A DNA stretch of 64,000 nucleotides from Carettochelys insculpta. Lineage: Eukaryota; Chordata; Testudines; Carettochelyidae. The notes below the pieces were generated by a model. It saw nothing but the letters and a program-made list of their open reading frames with translations. It ran no database searches and was not told the origin of the DNA. The stretch's first letter is position 1, and the number at the start of each line of letters is the position of its first letter. Below, in pieces: positions 46,142 through 57,053 of this stretch. The position numbers and the translations under genes are program-made. The stretch lies in contig NC_134137.1 in NCBI RefSeq assembly GCF_033958435.1, forward strand, positions 252,572,501 through 252,636,500. The letters are read 5' to 3'.

Positions 46142-46486
46142 ACAAAAGAATTAGTAATCCTACCATTCTGGCCAAATTCTTTTTCTGGGAAATTATATTT
46201 TGTATGCTCAGATTCCTGCTGAAGTTTTAGCTCAATAAAATATTCTTCAATTCTTGTCCTAAGCTGTTTTGTTGCACCGACACTGGTAAAGTAGCTGTTG
46301 TGTTCTATCTCACAGGTGGCTGCATTTAGCGGTGAGTGACGTATTCAGAGTAATTAATATACTCAATATGTATTCAAATGTATCCGGCTTCTGTGATCAA
46401 ACTTATTTTTATGTAGGTGTTCATTGTGCAAATTTATTCCATTAATGTTGCGTAAAAACAAGTTTGTCCTCTGGATTGCTCACAAA

Positions 46487-46943
46487 GGCCGTTTCTACAC
46501 GCGCTACTTTCTCCAAAAGTGGCATGGTAATACACAGCCTGAAATATGCTAATGAGACGTGGATGCAAATTCCTCGTGCCTCATTAGCATACGGTCATGT
46601 GATTTGGAGTCCGGAAGACCGTTCTTGTGGACTCCAAAATGCCATTTAGAAGTGTGGCCATGGGGCATCTTCTGGAAGGAAGTCCTTCTTCCGGAGTCCC
46701 CTTCTTCCCAAAAATTTTCAGGAAGAAGGGGCATCCACAAGAAGGACTTCCTTCCGGAAGCTCCCCTGGGGCTGTGCTTCTGCACGGTGTTTTGGAGTCC
46801 GGAAGAACAGTCTTCTGGACTCCAAATCACGTGACCATATGCTAATGAGGCATGGGGAATTTGCATCCACACCTCATTAGCATATTTCGGGCCGTGTATT
46901 TACCATGCCACTTTTGGAGAAAGTGGCCTGTGAAGAAACGGCC
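46487..46943. mobile_element. Palindromic Harbinger-type MITE
   Basis: GGCCGTTTCTACACGCGC at the left, ...GAAGAAACGGCC at the right. Arms contain ATGCTAATGAG, GGACTCCAAA and CTTCCGGA blocks in inverted copies; the centre folds at CCCAAAAATTTTCAGG. Related by layout to 62567-63001. Confidence 0.85.
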
Positions 46944-46949
46944 TAAAGG

Positions 46950-47350
46950 AATCCAGCAATCCTACGCTACAGGAATCTTTCAAAAGATGGTCTTCCAGAG
47001 GATCTTCTTTCAAAAGAGGGTGTTCACGCAAAAAAACGTGGATGAAACTATGGATCTGCTCTTTTAATGGAGAGGGTTGTCAGAGCCCCCACTCTTTCGA
47101 GAGAAGGGACCAGGGATTGAAAAATCCAATGCCATGAGGACTGCTCATTTAAAAAAAGGGTGTGTGGATCTTTTTTTTTTTCAAAAGGAGGTGCTCTTCC
47201 TGATTTGGGGACAGAAGAGGGCTTCTGAAAGAGGAGCTGCATTCTTTCAATTTTGGGTCTAAAGAATATGTTTTGTGTGTGTATGCTACAAGTGCTCTTT
47301 TGAAAAAGGGCCTAATTTTCTGAAAGACCTTGCTAATGTAGATTCGGCCA
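46950..47350 (-). mobile_element. Harbinger-type MITE, same family as 63544-63973
   Basis: In reverse orientation it follows the 63544 element: CTTTCAAAAGATGGTCTTCC, GGATCTGCTCTTTTAATGG, GGACCAGGGATTGAAAAATC, CTCTTCCTGATTTGGGG, and a right end GCTAATGTAGATTCGGCC. The left end is decayed and abuts the element at 46487-46943. Confidence 0.7.
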
Positions 47351-49090
47351 AAGAGTTTGTTGCACGTGCATGCATTCTGCTGTATGACTGGTCACTTGAG
47401 TCACAATCCCTTGTTTCTGTACTCTGATTTTTTGAGCATAACCGTATGAAGAAGGGGAATACATAATCAGGTCTCTATGCCTTTGAAAGGCTGGGAAAAG
47501 TTTAGGGTGTGAATGAGCTAGGTCTGCCAGTTTAGGCAACATTCAATACCATTTAAGACTCTTTTGCATGTTATTTTGTTCCAGCTGTGCTGAGCACATA
47601 ATTGCTAGGAAAGTTCGACTGTTTTATTCAGAGGCAAAATGAAGTTTCTCTCACTGCATTCACATAAATGCAGGGGTGAATTTTCCTGGCCTGGAAAGGG
47701 GAAGCCAAATCCTTGTCTGGCCTATTAAACTGTCTCTATTATACGGGGGTTTGAGTGGTCATAACTATGAAGGGTGCTGTCACAAATACATCAGCCTCAC
47801 TCAACTGTTAATGCCAGTGTTGCGGCAGGAGTTCTTGCGATGCAGTCTGTTTGGGCTTGTGTTGTTAAATCTTCTGGGTTGCCACATATTCAGCAATGCT
47901 TCATACAGTTACCAAACACATTTATGGAAACTTCTGCTCTCTAGTTTCCTGTCTCCTTTTCTTCATTTACCACAGCCACTGTCATGAAATATTAACTGGG
48001 TGATGATATTATAATATCGTCTGTGGACATAGTTGGGAAGACCAGTCAGGAGGACCCCAAAATAATCTTAATTTCAAAGCTGTGCCCAGAAGTCTGGGCA
48101 GCATTAGGAGTTTCTTTGGGGTTGAAAGTGGATATAGAAATGAAAGATAATAAAATAATATTGAGTTTTACTCAAAGATTTCAGGCTTCCAAGACAATTA
48201 CAACCATAGTCTGAGAATGAAAATGCCACCGTCAACAGTAAGTCTAATTATTACTTCTCAGCAAGCATTCAAAAATGCATCACTTTGCGAGAGGCACATT
48301 TCTCAGTAAGTATTCTCCTAACTGTTAAAAATAATTTACTGACTGGGAACAGCCTGGTTCTGTAGAGATAATCCTGGACCACCCAAGCATAGTTTTTACA
48401 AGATCCAATTTACTAAAGAATGCTGGAATCCTGGGGTTATCAAGGAAGAAATTAGTGTCTGAACACTAGAGGATGTTTATTAAGTGATAATTCCAAACAA
48501 AGGAAGATGGTCATGGTAAATCATTTTAATATTACTATATTTAAACTACAGTTCTCCATTCCTCTTGCTAAGGTATTTTATGGAAAGTGCAGTGTTAAAA
48601 ATAAAAATGCAGACATTAGAAAAACCCACATTGCCATTCCGATGCCCATATGCCTTGTTGCAGTATAGGCAAATGCAGAGGTTTTGCTGAAAAACACAGA
48701 GCAGACAATTTAAGTGACAAAACTCACACATCTTTATAGGTACAAATTGATAACTGGACATCTAACCAAACAGCCACTCGATCCAATTGCAGAGGTGTAA
48801 ATGGCAGTCTGATTGCAGTCTTATGCCACCAGTCATTCTGCAGGGATACAGAACAAGCACAAAAGCAGCTATTTTAAAAGTGCAAAGTCCTGAAAAGAGG
48901 AAGAGCTTGCAGTGTAAAAGCAGGAAGAAATTCTTTGGCTTCTGTGATGGAACTGAACTGACTATACTGTAAAGGAACTGCAGGTGATAGAATTGTATAA
49001 TCAGAATTTCTTCGAGTTTATATTTTATTTTTAAAATGAAAATAAAGAAAAGGCTGTAATCTGGAGCTGTTAGTTTAAACAGCACTTGAA
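47351..49090. other. Unassigned sequence
   Basis: No gene or repeat recognised. Confidence 0.5.
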
Positions 49091-49743
49091 GGCTGGCACC
49101 CTTCCTCATGGTGGGTGAAGTGTCCCATTGGGAAGTGCGCCAGCAAAGACTGTTGAAACTTTCAACCTCTTTCCCCTTTCACCCTGCTTTGAGGACTGAA
49201 GTGGTGCTTAAACCTTGAGCTGGCCCTCTCCACAGGAGCACTATTAAGGGCCCCTTTTTGAGGGCCATTGCCTTCTTCGCTCTGATATGGGAAAGGACAG
49301 AGCTAGCTGTCTTAGTTGGCCCATATGAGATTTGAGCAGAGTTCCACTCCCTGTGCAGAAGGAAGTGCAGATACTTCCCCATTCCTGCTGCCAGGTGAGA
49401 AAAGGGCACAGCGCTTCAGCAGAGGCAGAGTGGCACCCAGAGGAGAATGCTGATGCCTAGAGGCATTCCCTCTGGGCTGTGCCCCTCAGCAGACCCCTTA
49501 CTACAGCAGTGTGAAGTGTTCCTCAGCCTGTGAGTGCAACCATGTGTCATTGAACCTTGTGATCTGCACCCAAGTCCTGTCCTCTGGGGGTGAAATGCTC
49601 CTGTGGAGAGGGCCAGTTCAAGGTTTAAGCACCACTTCAGTCCTCAAAGCAGAGTGCAAGGGGAAAGGGGCTAAAAGTTTCACAGTCTTTGCTGACACAC
49701 TCCCCAATGGGACACTTCACCCACCGTGAGGAAGGGTGCCAGA
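49091..49743. mobile_element. Unclassified element with ~150-bp inverted ends
   Basis: TGGCACCCTTCCTCATGGTG...CTCTCCACAGGAGCA (about 49095-49243) is inverted at 49599-49732, with about 90% identity by eye. Between lie 355 bp of unrelated, moderately GC-rich sequence with no coding motif. The ends (TGGCACCC...GGGTGCCA) do not match Harbinger, hAT, Tigger or PLE ends seen here. Confidence 0.65.
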
Positions 49744-49907
49744 ATCAGGCTATGAATGGGCACTTTTCTCTTTCTTAAAGAGAGTCTAATGCCCCACTCC
49801 ACAGATAGCAGCTGTGCTGCAAAGGCTTGCCCTGGCCCCAGAGCCCAGCGTGGCTGGGAGGATGGGCAGTGTGGAGAAATGCACACACCCAGAATCACGG
49901 TCCATTA

Positions 49908-50295
49908 GAGTATGTCTACACAGCATAGTTATTTCAAAATGACTATTGTTATATGAAAAGCACTATCCTAGCATCTATGCAACACAACCGCTATTTCAAA
50001 ATAATTTTGTAATAGCTGTTGGCTTCTTTAGAAATTGGCAAACCTCATTGCACAAGGAATAGGGCCTATTTGGAAATAGCTATAGGTGCTGTTTAGACTG
50101 GGAGTAGAGCCTATTTTGAAATAAGTCGTTGTGCGTCTGATTCTATTTCGAAATAGGCTCTGTGGGTGTAGATGCTGTATTTCGAAATAGCCAAGTGCTA
50201 TCTCAAAATGCAGTTTTGTGTGTAGCACCGTTATTTTGAAGTAAGCTCTTCCAGTCTAGCTTAGTTCAAAGTAAAGCTGCTGTGTAGACATATCC
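49908..50295. mobile_element. Harbinger-type MITE, TTA target duplication
   Basis: Ends GAGTATGTCTACACAGC and GCTGTGTAGACATATCC are inverted; TTA flanks both sides (49905-49907 and 50296-50298), the preferred Harbinger target. Interior CTATTTCGAAATAGGC blocks match the elements at 62314 and 63181. Confidence 0.88.
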
Positions 50296-50298
50296 TTA

Positions 50299-51539
50299 GA
50301 ACACTGGCAGGAAATCTGGTCCCTGCTCCAGTCCTCCTGAGAAAGGAGGCTGGGATTGCCCTTGGAGAAGGGCTGCAGGAGAGGATGTGTACTGATGTGC
50401 TGCAGGGACACAGAGGCTGACAGTTTGAGTGTGGGGCAGGGGACAAGTCCATGGACAGCTGGAGTGCTTGCTGCTTGGGAGGGCACCCTACATATAACAA
50501 TGAGCCACTGTCCAGAAGGAAGCAATGGCTTAATCTGGGGCTATAATGCTAAGGGTGGAGGAGGGGAAGTCAAGATGATGACAGATGGATATGGAGATCT
50601 TTCTAGGCACCTGGCATACATTCCCTTTTACTGTTCTTTGCGATTGCCCTTGGGTTGTATAAGTGCTCATGAAGTCATGGGATGGATTTTTACTTTGGAG
50701 TGATGCCCATGTTAATTCCTGCTTCCCTAAGGGCTCTAAGAGTTGGAAACAATCTCCCATAGAGCATCTTCCCTTAGTTGTGTAAAAAGGAGAAAAACTG
50801 CTGTGAATCTTGCCTATTTGCTGTAGAGACATCCCCATTCCCTGCAAACAGAAAGAAGTTGTGCACAGCCTACCTTCTGAAGATGGGCAGTTGGTGGTAA
50901 TACTATCTTTGGTATGATTGCCTGTCCTGTGCGAATTGCAACAATTAGTGCTTCATAACCAAGTCAAATTTCAACCAGTTTTCAGTGAATCACTTGTGTG
51001 CGTGCTCTCAATGAGGACAATGCCCCATCAGCTTTGTACCTCCAGATGTAAAGCAAGTAAAAAGGAAGACAAGTTACAAAATTTGTGGTTTTATTATTGT
51101 TGTTAGTATGCTTGTTTGACTTTCCACATACTCCAAAATAGCTGAGATGTACTTATTCAAATTTTCCAAGAAAATTAACTTCCAGGCATAGATGAAGCCT
51201 GGAAAATTTGAACTGGGTAGGTGCAAAATTTGCAAAGGTTAGGAAACTTTGCAAAAGAGAGAAAACAAGGGGGTTATTCTGAAAGCATTTTGGCAAACAT
51301 AGCTATAGTGGTTGCTAGTGATCCAGCTTTCACAGCTTTCTGTTACCAAAGGAGCTGAAAGTGCTGATGCAGTAATAATACCGCACAAGCACGTATATTG
51401 AACTTTCTTTTAACTAACAATTACCAACCATGATCCAATAACATTTTTGTAAGTGACACCAAGCTGGTTTTTTCCAAAGAAGAATGGTACACCTTCCATC
51501 ACCATCCAGTGTAAAACATTCATTTGTGTCCTGCAATGT
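50299..51539. other. Unassigned sequence
   Basis: No gene or repeat recognised. Confidence 0.5.
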
Positions 51540-51951
51540 AGAGAATTTAACAACAGATTAGAGTGAGAGAATTCTGAGTTAGAGTACATGTTCAAATTCA
51601 ACACATTAACACATGGTATGAAAAGAGACATCAATTACCTCACGCATTACAAGAGCTGCTTCCCTTCCTTTGATGCTCACAATTATCTCAGACAGGACAA
51701 TTAACATTCCCCCACCCCCACCCCACCTCCTTCCTTCTATCCTATTTGATTTGTCAGTTTTTATTGCAATTTTTTTTTCTTTTGGTCCTCTGTACTTATA
51801 AATGTCAGTCTGTATTGGAAATGAAATTGATCTGAAGAAGTAGGTCTGTCCCATGAAAGCTCATCACTGAATAAATCATTTAAAGAGCTACATTTTTGCT
51901 GCTTTGTTTTGCTGGAGTACAGACTAGCACAGCTACCTCTCTGTTACTATT
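51540..51951 (+). mobile_element. Penelope-like element 3' fragment
   Basis: Decayed endonuclease tail (FKFNTLTHGMKRDINYLTHY-like, about 51585-51655), then the 3' UTR with GAAGTAGGTCTGTCCCATGA, and the terminus GTACAGACTAGCACAGCTAC. 5' truncated. Confidence 0.75.
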
Positions 51952-52892
51952 CATTACAGAGACAGCTACCAGAGTGAACACAGAACATTGTCCTTGCATG
52001 CTGTAGCAGCTCCCAGGATGATTACTACTACCACTGTACAGTTAAAAAAATCCATGGTAAAAAACTTACAGAATGTAGGGATCAGTCTCATTAAGGAGGA
52101 AAGCAGAACTTTATGAAATATATTTACAGAGCAGAGAGCAAGAGAGGGAAGAAAAGAGTACTGTATCAACTCCACTAGGGAAATAAAAGAGACAGCCAGC
52201 CTTATACCAACAGAAAGAGGCATAGAATTACCAGAAAAACAACTATAAAGACATCGTAAATCAAACAGCATAGAGTTTAGAACATCAAAACCGCAGAAAT
52301 TTCCATCTATTATTAATTATGATAAAAAATTCTATCTCAGAATATTTTACACAGCAGCTGATGCCAAGAAAATCTACATCTCTGTGAGCGGAGGAACTTT
52401 AAAATCAGGCCCAAATCTTTGAGCATGTAGTGGAGACACTGGAGATATTAATGGAGCATTACAGCACTGTCTCTCCATTGTGAAGTTGTTTTGAAAATAT
52501 AGCGTTAAAATACAAATGATGTTCTAATTGTAGTTTGATGTTATTTAAATACTTATTTCTGCCCCTATGAGAACAGCTACGTTATAAGTATATATATGTT
52601 ATGGGGCTCTCTAAAGGTGAGAAATCACTTGGTGGTTAGGTGATGACTATTAATCTAGGTGAATAAGTATTCAAACCTTTATCTCCCAGCCACCTAAACG
52701 GAAATTTAATTCTTCTTTTCCTTGATTGTAGGTGGAATAGGAATAAATACTTTTAAAAATAAACAGTAAACTTATGATACCCTGGCCTAATTCTCTGCCC
52801 CTACAAACCCCATAAATGCTAGCCCTGTCTGTTAAAATTGCTGTAATTGAATTGCTATTACTTATCTCTTACTATGTGGATATAGGCATTTG
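51952..52892. other. Unassigned sequence
   Basis: No gene or repeat recognised. Confidence 0.5.
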
Positions 52893-53154
52893 TAGAGCCC
52901 TGCAAATGCACTGATATCTGCTTTTTAATGCAGGTATCCACATCCATGGATGTCAAAGTGGCTAGCCATGGCTCAAGATTGCAGATCTGGATGTGGATAC
53001 AAATTTTGTACCAACAACCCTGCAAATTTAAAGATAATCTGCTTTATATCCCTGGCTATCCACATCCACAGATGTCAATACAGATATCCATGCCTCATTT
53101 TTCTGGATACAGATGCAGATCTGGTTACAAACTTTGCCTCCTCGCAGGGCTCTA
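52893..53154. mobile_element. hAT-like MITE
   Basis: TAGAGCCCTGC at the left and GCAGGGCTCTA at the right are perfect inverted ends. The interior repeats ATCCACATCCATGGATGTCA / ATCCACATCCACAGATGTCA and GCAGATCTGGATGTGGATAC. No target duplication is clear. Confidence 0.65.
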
Positions 53155-53583
53155 AGTATGTGTTCTGAGGACTCGATTCTGCATTTGGTTGCATGTGGGC
53201 CCCCATTGTATTCAATGAAACTTTGAACAAGTGTAGAGATCTGCTTGCATGAATATGATTTCAAAATTGGGGCCCATATTTGCCATCTCCTCATGAACAT
53301 TGTGTTGTCTGTCTATTTTGACGGCAAGCTTCTTAAAGCAGGGACAGTGTCAATGTCTGTGTGTGATGTAGGATTGAGAATATCATCACAAATAATTCTA
53401 ACCTCTGCATGGGAGAGTAAAACCCTTTACCCACAGAATAGTTGCAAGAAGCAGACTGCAGGTTTTCTCCATGCTATTCTACCATACTACTGTGCTTCAA
53501 TTTCACCTAAGGCATCAGCTTTAAAGGTAAGAGGATATTTCAGTTTCCATGATTATTCAATCCTTTGCCTCTTAGCCAGCATG
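53155..53583. other. Unassigned, with a possible L3-type tail
   Basis: 53318-53370 (GACGGCAAGCTTCTTAAAGC then AGGGACAGTGTC) resembles an old L3-type LINE tail; nothing else recognised. Confidence 0.35.
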
Positions 53584-53591
53584 ATTTAGAT

Positions 53592-53965
53592 CAGTGGTTC
53601 CCAAGCTTTTCATTAATGCAGACCCCCAATCACCCCCAAACCATTCATGGACCCCAATCACCCCACCCAAACTGTTCATGGACTCCCTATCAACCTTCCA
53701 ACCCATTCAAGGACCCCTATTAAAGCCAATTCTAGCCACTATCTACAATTCATTAAAGGCAAAAGGAACCCGCAACATAGATTTTCAGCCAGTAATTAAT
53801 AACTTTCTCAGAAGAAATTTATTTTCAAAATAATAATTATAACTTTGGAATTTATTTCAACCTTATTTCCTGTGATCATTTTTATTTATTTTTTATTTTT
53901 TCATGGACTCCCTTCAATACCTCGAGGACCCCAGGAGTGCATGGATCCCAGGTTGGAAACCACTG
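53592..53965. mobile_element. hAT MITE
   Basis: CAGTGGTTCCCAAGCTT at the left, AGGTTGGAAACCACTG at the right. Flanking ATTTAGAT (53584-53591) and ATTTAGAG (53966-53973) agree at 7 of 8. Same family as 40486-40823, opposite orientation (shared ATTCTAGCCACTAT, TTTATTTATTTTT blocks). Confidence 0.9.
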
Positions 53966-53973
53966 ATTTAGAG

Positions 53974-54802
53974 TGTTTTAGCCCCCTGACTGTGATTTCA
54001 GACAACTGATTAGTGGCCCTGAGTTGTAAAGGGAGAAGCCAAGGCATACAAAGATACGATCAAAATTAATCTGATGAAACAAAAGACACTTGTTGATGGA
54101 TGAGATGGTAATTTTGAGGTGAAATATCAGTTACAGTGAACAACAATCACAATACAAACTTTTATGTTCGTATTGGTCAATCAGAGGGAGGGAATCTAAG
54201 AAGTAAAACACACTCACATCAGTCAAGAGAGTCATAGAAGTAGATCCGTTGCAAGAATTCAAGTCTGTTAACTTACTGGACTTGAAACTAAATGACAGCC
54301 TTTAAAATGCTTGCAAGAATTGAAAGGAAATATTTCTGACACTGATGTGAGAACATGTGACACTGTTTGCCCTGATTTGGATGTTGGTCTTTTTTGTGTA
54401 GAACAGAGGGAAGCTTATAAAATGCCTGATCTAAAAATACACAGTCTTTGATTTTCTGAAGAAAATGGAGAGCAAGGAATGTTTTACTGATTTAAGAAAT
54501 GACACATCTCGTTTTGTGATCAGTGAGCCTTGGTTCTGATAAACTAAAGAATATATTCAACAAGCTAACATTTAATGCCAAAGTTCCTTGCAGCACAAGT
54601 CACCTGAAACATATTCTAGACCAGGAGTTTGCATAATATGGATTATGTGTTAATATCATCTCCGCTTCCACTGGTGATAATGTAAAAAATCTACCACTAA
54701 TTTGCATGTAATATATCTCTGGCAATTACACTATTATTCATGTATATTGCAGAAGAACCTTGGGGTTCCAATCAGTTGCCAAGGCAATGTGCAAACACTT
54801 AA
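53974..54802. other. Unassigned sequence
   Basis: No gene or repeat recognised. Confidence 0.5.
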
Positions 54803-55262
54803 GCCATGTCTACACTACAGCAATTTGTTGACAGAAGTTGCCGTCGGAAGAGATCTTCTGACAAAACATCTCTCGACAGATTGTGGCCACACACAAAAAC
54901 AGATCACTTTGTTGATCTGCTCTGTTGACGGAGATCAGGCAGACTGCCCAGCCACTCTCTTGACAGAACAGCCAACCAGAACCACAGCAGACAGGGCTGC
55001 CTGGTGACCTGGAAGCTCTGTCTATCAACAGAGGGCCCCCTGGAGCGTCCACACAGCGTTTGTTTGTTTGTTTGTTTGTTTGTTTTAAATTCTGTCGAGA
55101 AAGGCATTCTGCCTCATAGGGGAGAGACAGAAGGCTGTCAGCAAAAGTGCCAAGTTCTGTCAACGGTAAGTCAACAGAATGCATTTTTAGTGCGGACGCT
55201 CTGAGAGTTATGTCAACAAAATCAGGGTTTTGGAGACAAAAGTCTCCAGTGTAGACATAGCC
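54803..55262. mobile_element. Harbinger-type MITE, TGTTGACAG family
   Basis: GCCATGTCTACACTACAGC at the left pairs with the right end CTCCAGTGTAGACATAGCC (read inverted). The interior uses repeated TCTGTTGACAGA-like motifs instead of TTTCGAAA, so this is a different internal family with the same ends. Confidence 0.8.
55058..55086. repeat. (GTTT)n microsatellite
   Basis: About seven GTTT/TTTG units inside the MITE at 54803-55262. Confidence 0.9.
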
Positions 55263-56724
55263 GTACTAAGGGACAGTCTCTAACTAAGGACGTGATTCAG
55301 TGCTCACTGAAGTCAAAAGGAGTTTTTCCATATATAGACAAAATATAGTTGGGGAAACTGAGGCACAGAGCAGTTAAATTGACATGTCCAAGACCACACA
55401 CCTGGCCTGTGATAAAGTCAGAAGAACCTCACTTGACCATGCTGCTGTGCTGACCCCAGTTGCTTAAATGGAAAAGTAACATTAAGGAAAATAGTTCATG
55501 TATTTTTGCAGACGTTTTAGAGGACTTAGTAATTGGTGAGAGGGAAGGGCACAAATTCCATGTGACAAGATAACTGTCTGCAGACTACTGGTAGTCCATA
55601 GACCACATTATGGGAACTGTGCTCTAGGCCAAATTCAGATGTTTGATGTGCATGCAGAGCTCCCATTGAAGTAAATAGGACATCAGCATGTGTACCTAAG
55701 GGCGGAACTTAGCCTCATGTGTTTCCTAAACCATAGATGATTTGGAAGCTTATGAAACTGCATCTGTGGTGCTTCTATAGATAACAATAAGATCAGAAGG
55801 CTGTCCCTTTTGCTGGTAAGGGATATGGTCAAATATGCATCATGTGCATGCATTTATAAATGTAATGGGGGGAAATAAAAATAATCTCTGAAATCAAAAG
55901 CAAATTTTACTTTTCATCACATATAATATGGAAAACGTGGTTCATTTACCAGAGAAACCACAAAGCCAACTCCTTCTATTTTCACAAGAGCTCTGGATCA
56001 GATTTTCAAACGATAACCATCCATAATTGCTCTATTTTCAAAGGAGTTTAGCTCCCATGTGGAAGCCTAAAGAAAGAGAGATTTGCAAAACTGTTTAGCA
56101 TTGAGCAGCTGTCATCGTGATGCTTATGACAGAGTTCTGTTTTTCACTGAGACAGTTTTGGTGCACAAAAAGGAGTCCTAATTCTGAGGTCTGAGCTCTT
56201 TTCAAAATTTGGCCCTCAGAGACAATTGTGAACTTTGCCTTTTGGCATATATGTTAAATGTAGAGTGAAATCCTGATCCTGATGAAGTCTAAGGCAAAAC
56301 TTCTTTTGACTCATTGGGGCCAGGTCTCCACCCCTACAGTCCATGTCTCAAATTACTTGTATCATGATTCTTCTCCTGTCCTTCCTAGCTCCAGGCTGTT
56401 GTTTTCATCATACTCCATTTCCCAATTGGTTGTTTTCTAGTTTTTCACATTGTTTCTCTTTCAGTATAATGTTGCCTCTGATGTACTCCCCATATCCATG
56501 TCCTACTTTTCAGCATGTAGGCCCCAGACTTCTCAAGTGTTCATTTCTCACTTCTGAATAAAAGAATTCTCTCCAAACAAAAAACATCAGCAAAACCAGA
56601 TTTCAAGATGGAGAAGGTTTAATCTCAAGCAGCTCAGAGCTTACCTTCAAACTGGCTCAGATGAGAGCACCTACATGTTAGGCCTGTTATCCCGAGCTGC
56701 AGTGAATTTATTGAATCTCTGGAA
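55263..56724. other. Mostly unassigned sequence
   Basis: Except for a MIR-like core at 55340-55445, nothing recognised. Confidence 0.5.
55340..55445 (+). repeat. MIR-like SINE core
   Basis: GGGGAAACTGAGGCACAGAG then CAGTTAAATTGACATGTCCA and AGACCACACACCTGGC follow the MIR core phrase order (from memory). Confidence 0.55.
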
Positions 56725-56805
56725 TTTTCATCAGAAGAAGTAGCTCATACGCGTGAAAATTGAGGACCTAATTGTTATTTTAGTCTTTAAGATGCTACAG
56801 GGCAA
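56725..56805 (+). mobile_element. Penelope-like element 3' terminus fragment
   Basis: CATCAGAAGAAGTAGCTCAT...TTTTAGTCTTTAAGATGCTA matches the PLE 3' terminus phrases in order; short and diverged. Confidence 0.5.
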
Positions 56806-57053
56806 AGTTTGCCTGGAGCTTTTAGGAGAACAGGAGCCTTTTTAAAATCAAATGGAGCAGATTACAATCAAAGCAGGTCAAAACTGGACAGCAGAGATCC
56901 ACAAAGAGTAATGCCAAGGTAATACTGAACATTTCAGAACCTCTTCAAAGTGGCCAAGCTCTATTCTAGTGATAAGCAATATTTGTTTCAGGGACTGTTC
57001 TGTAGTTCATACCTAGTCAGAAACCAGGTTTACCCTCCCAAAGGAGACAAAGG

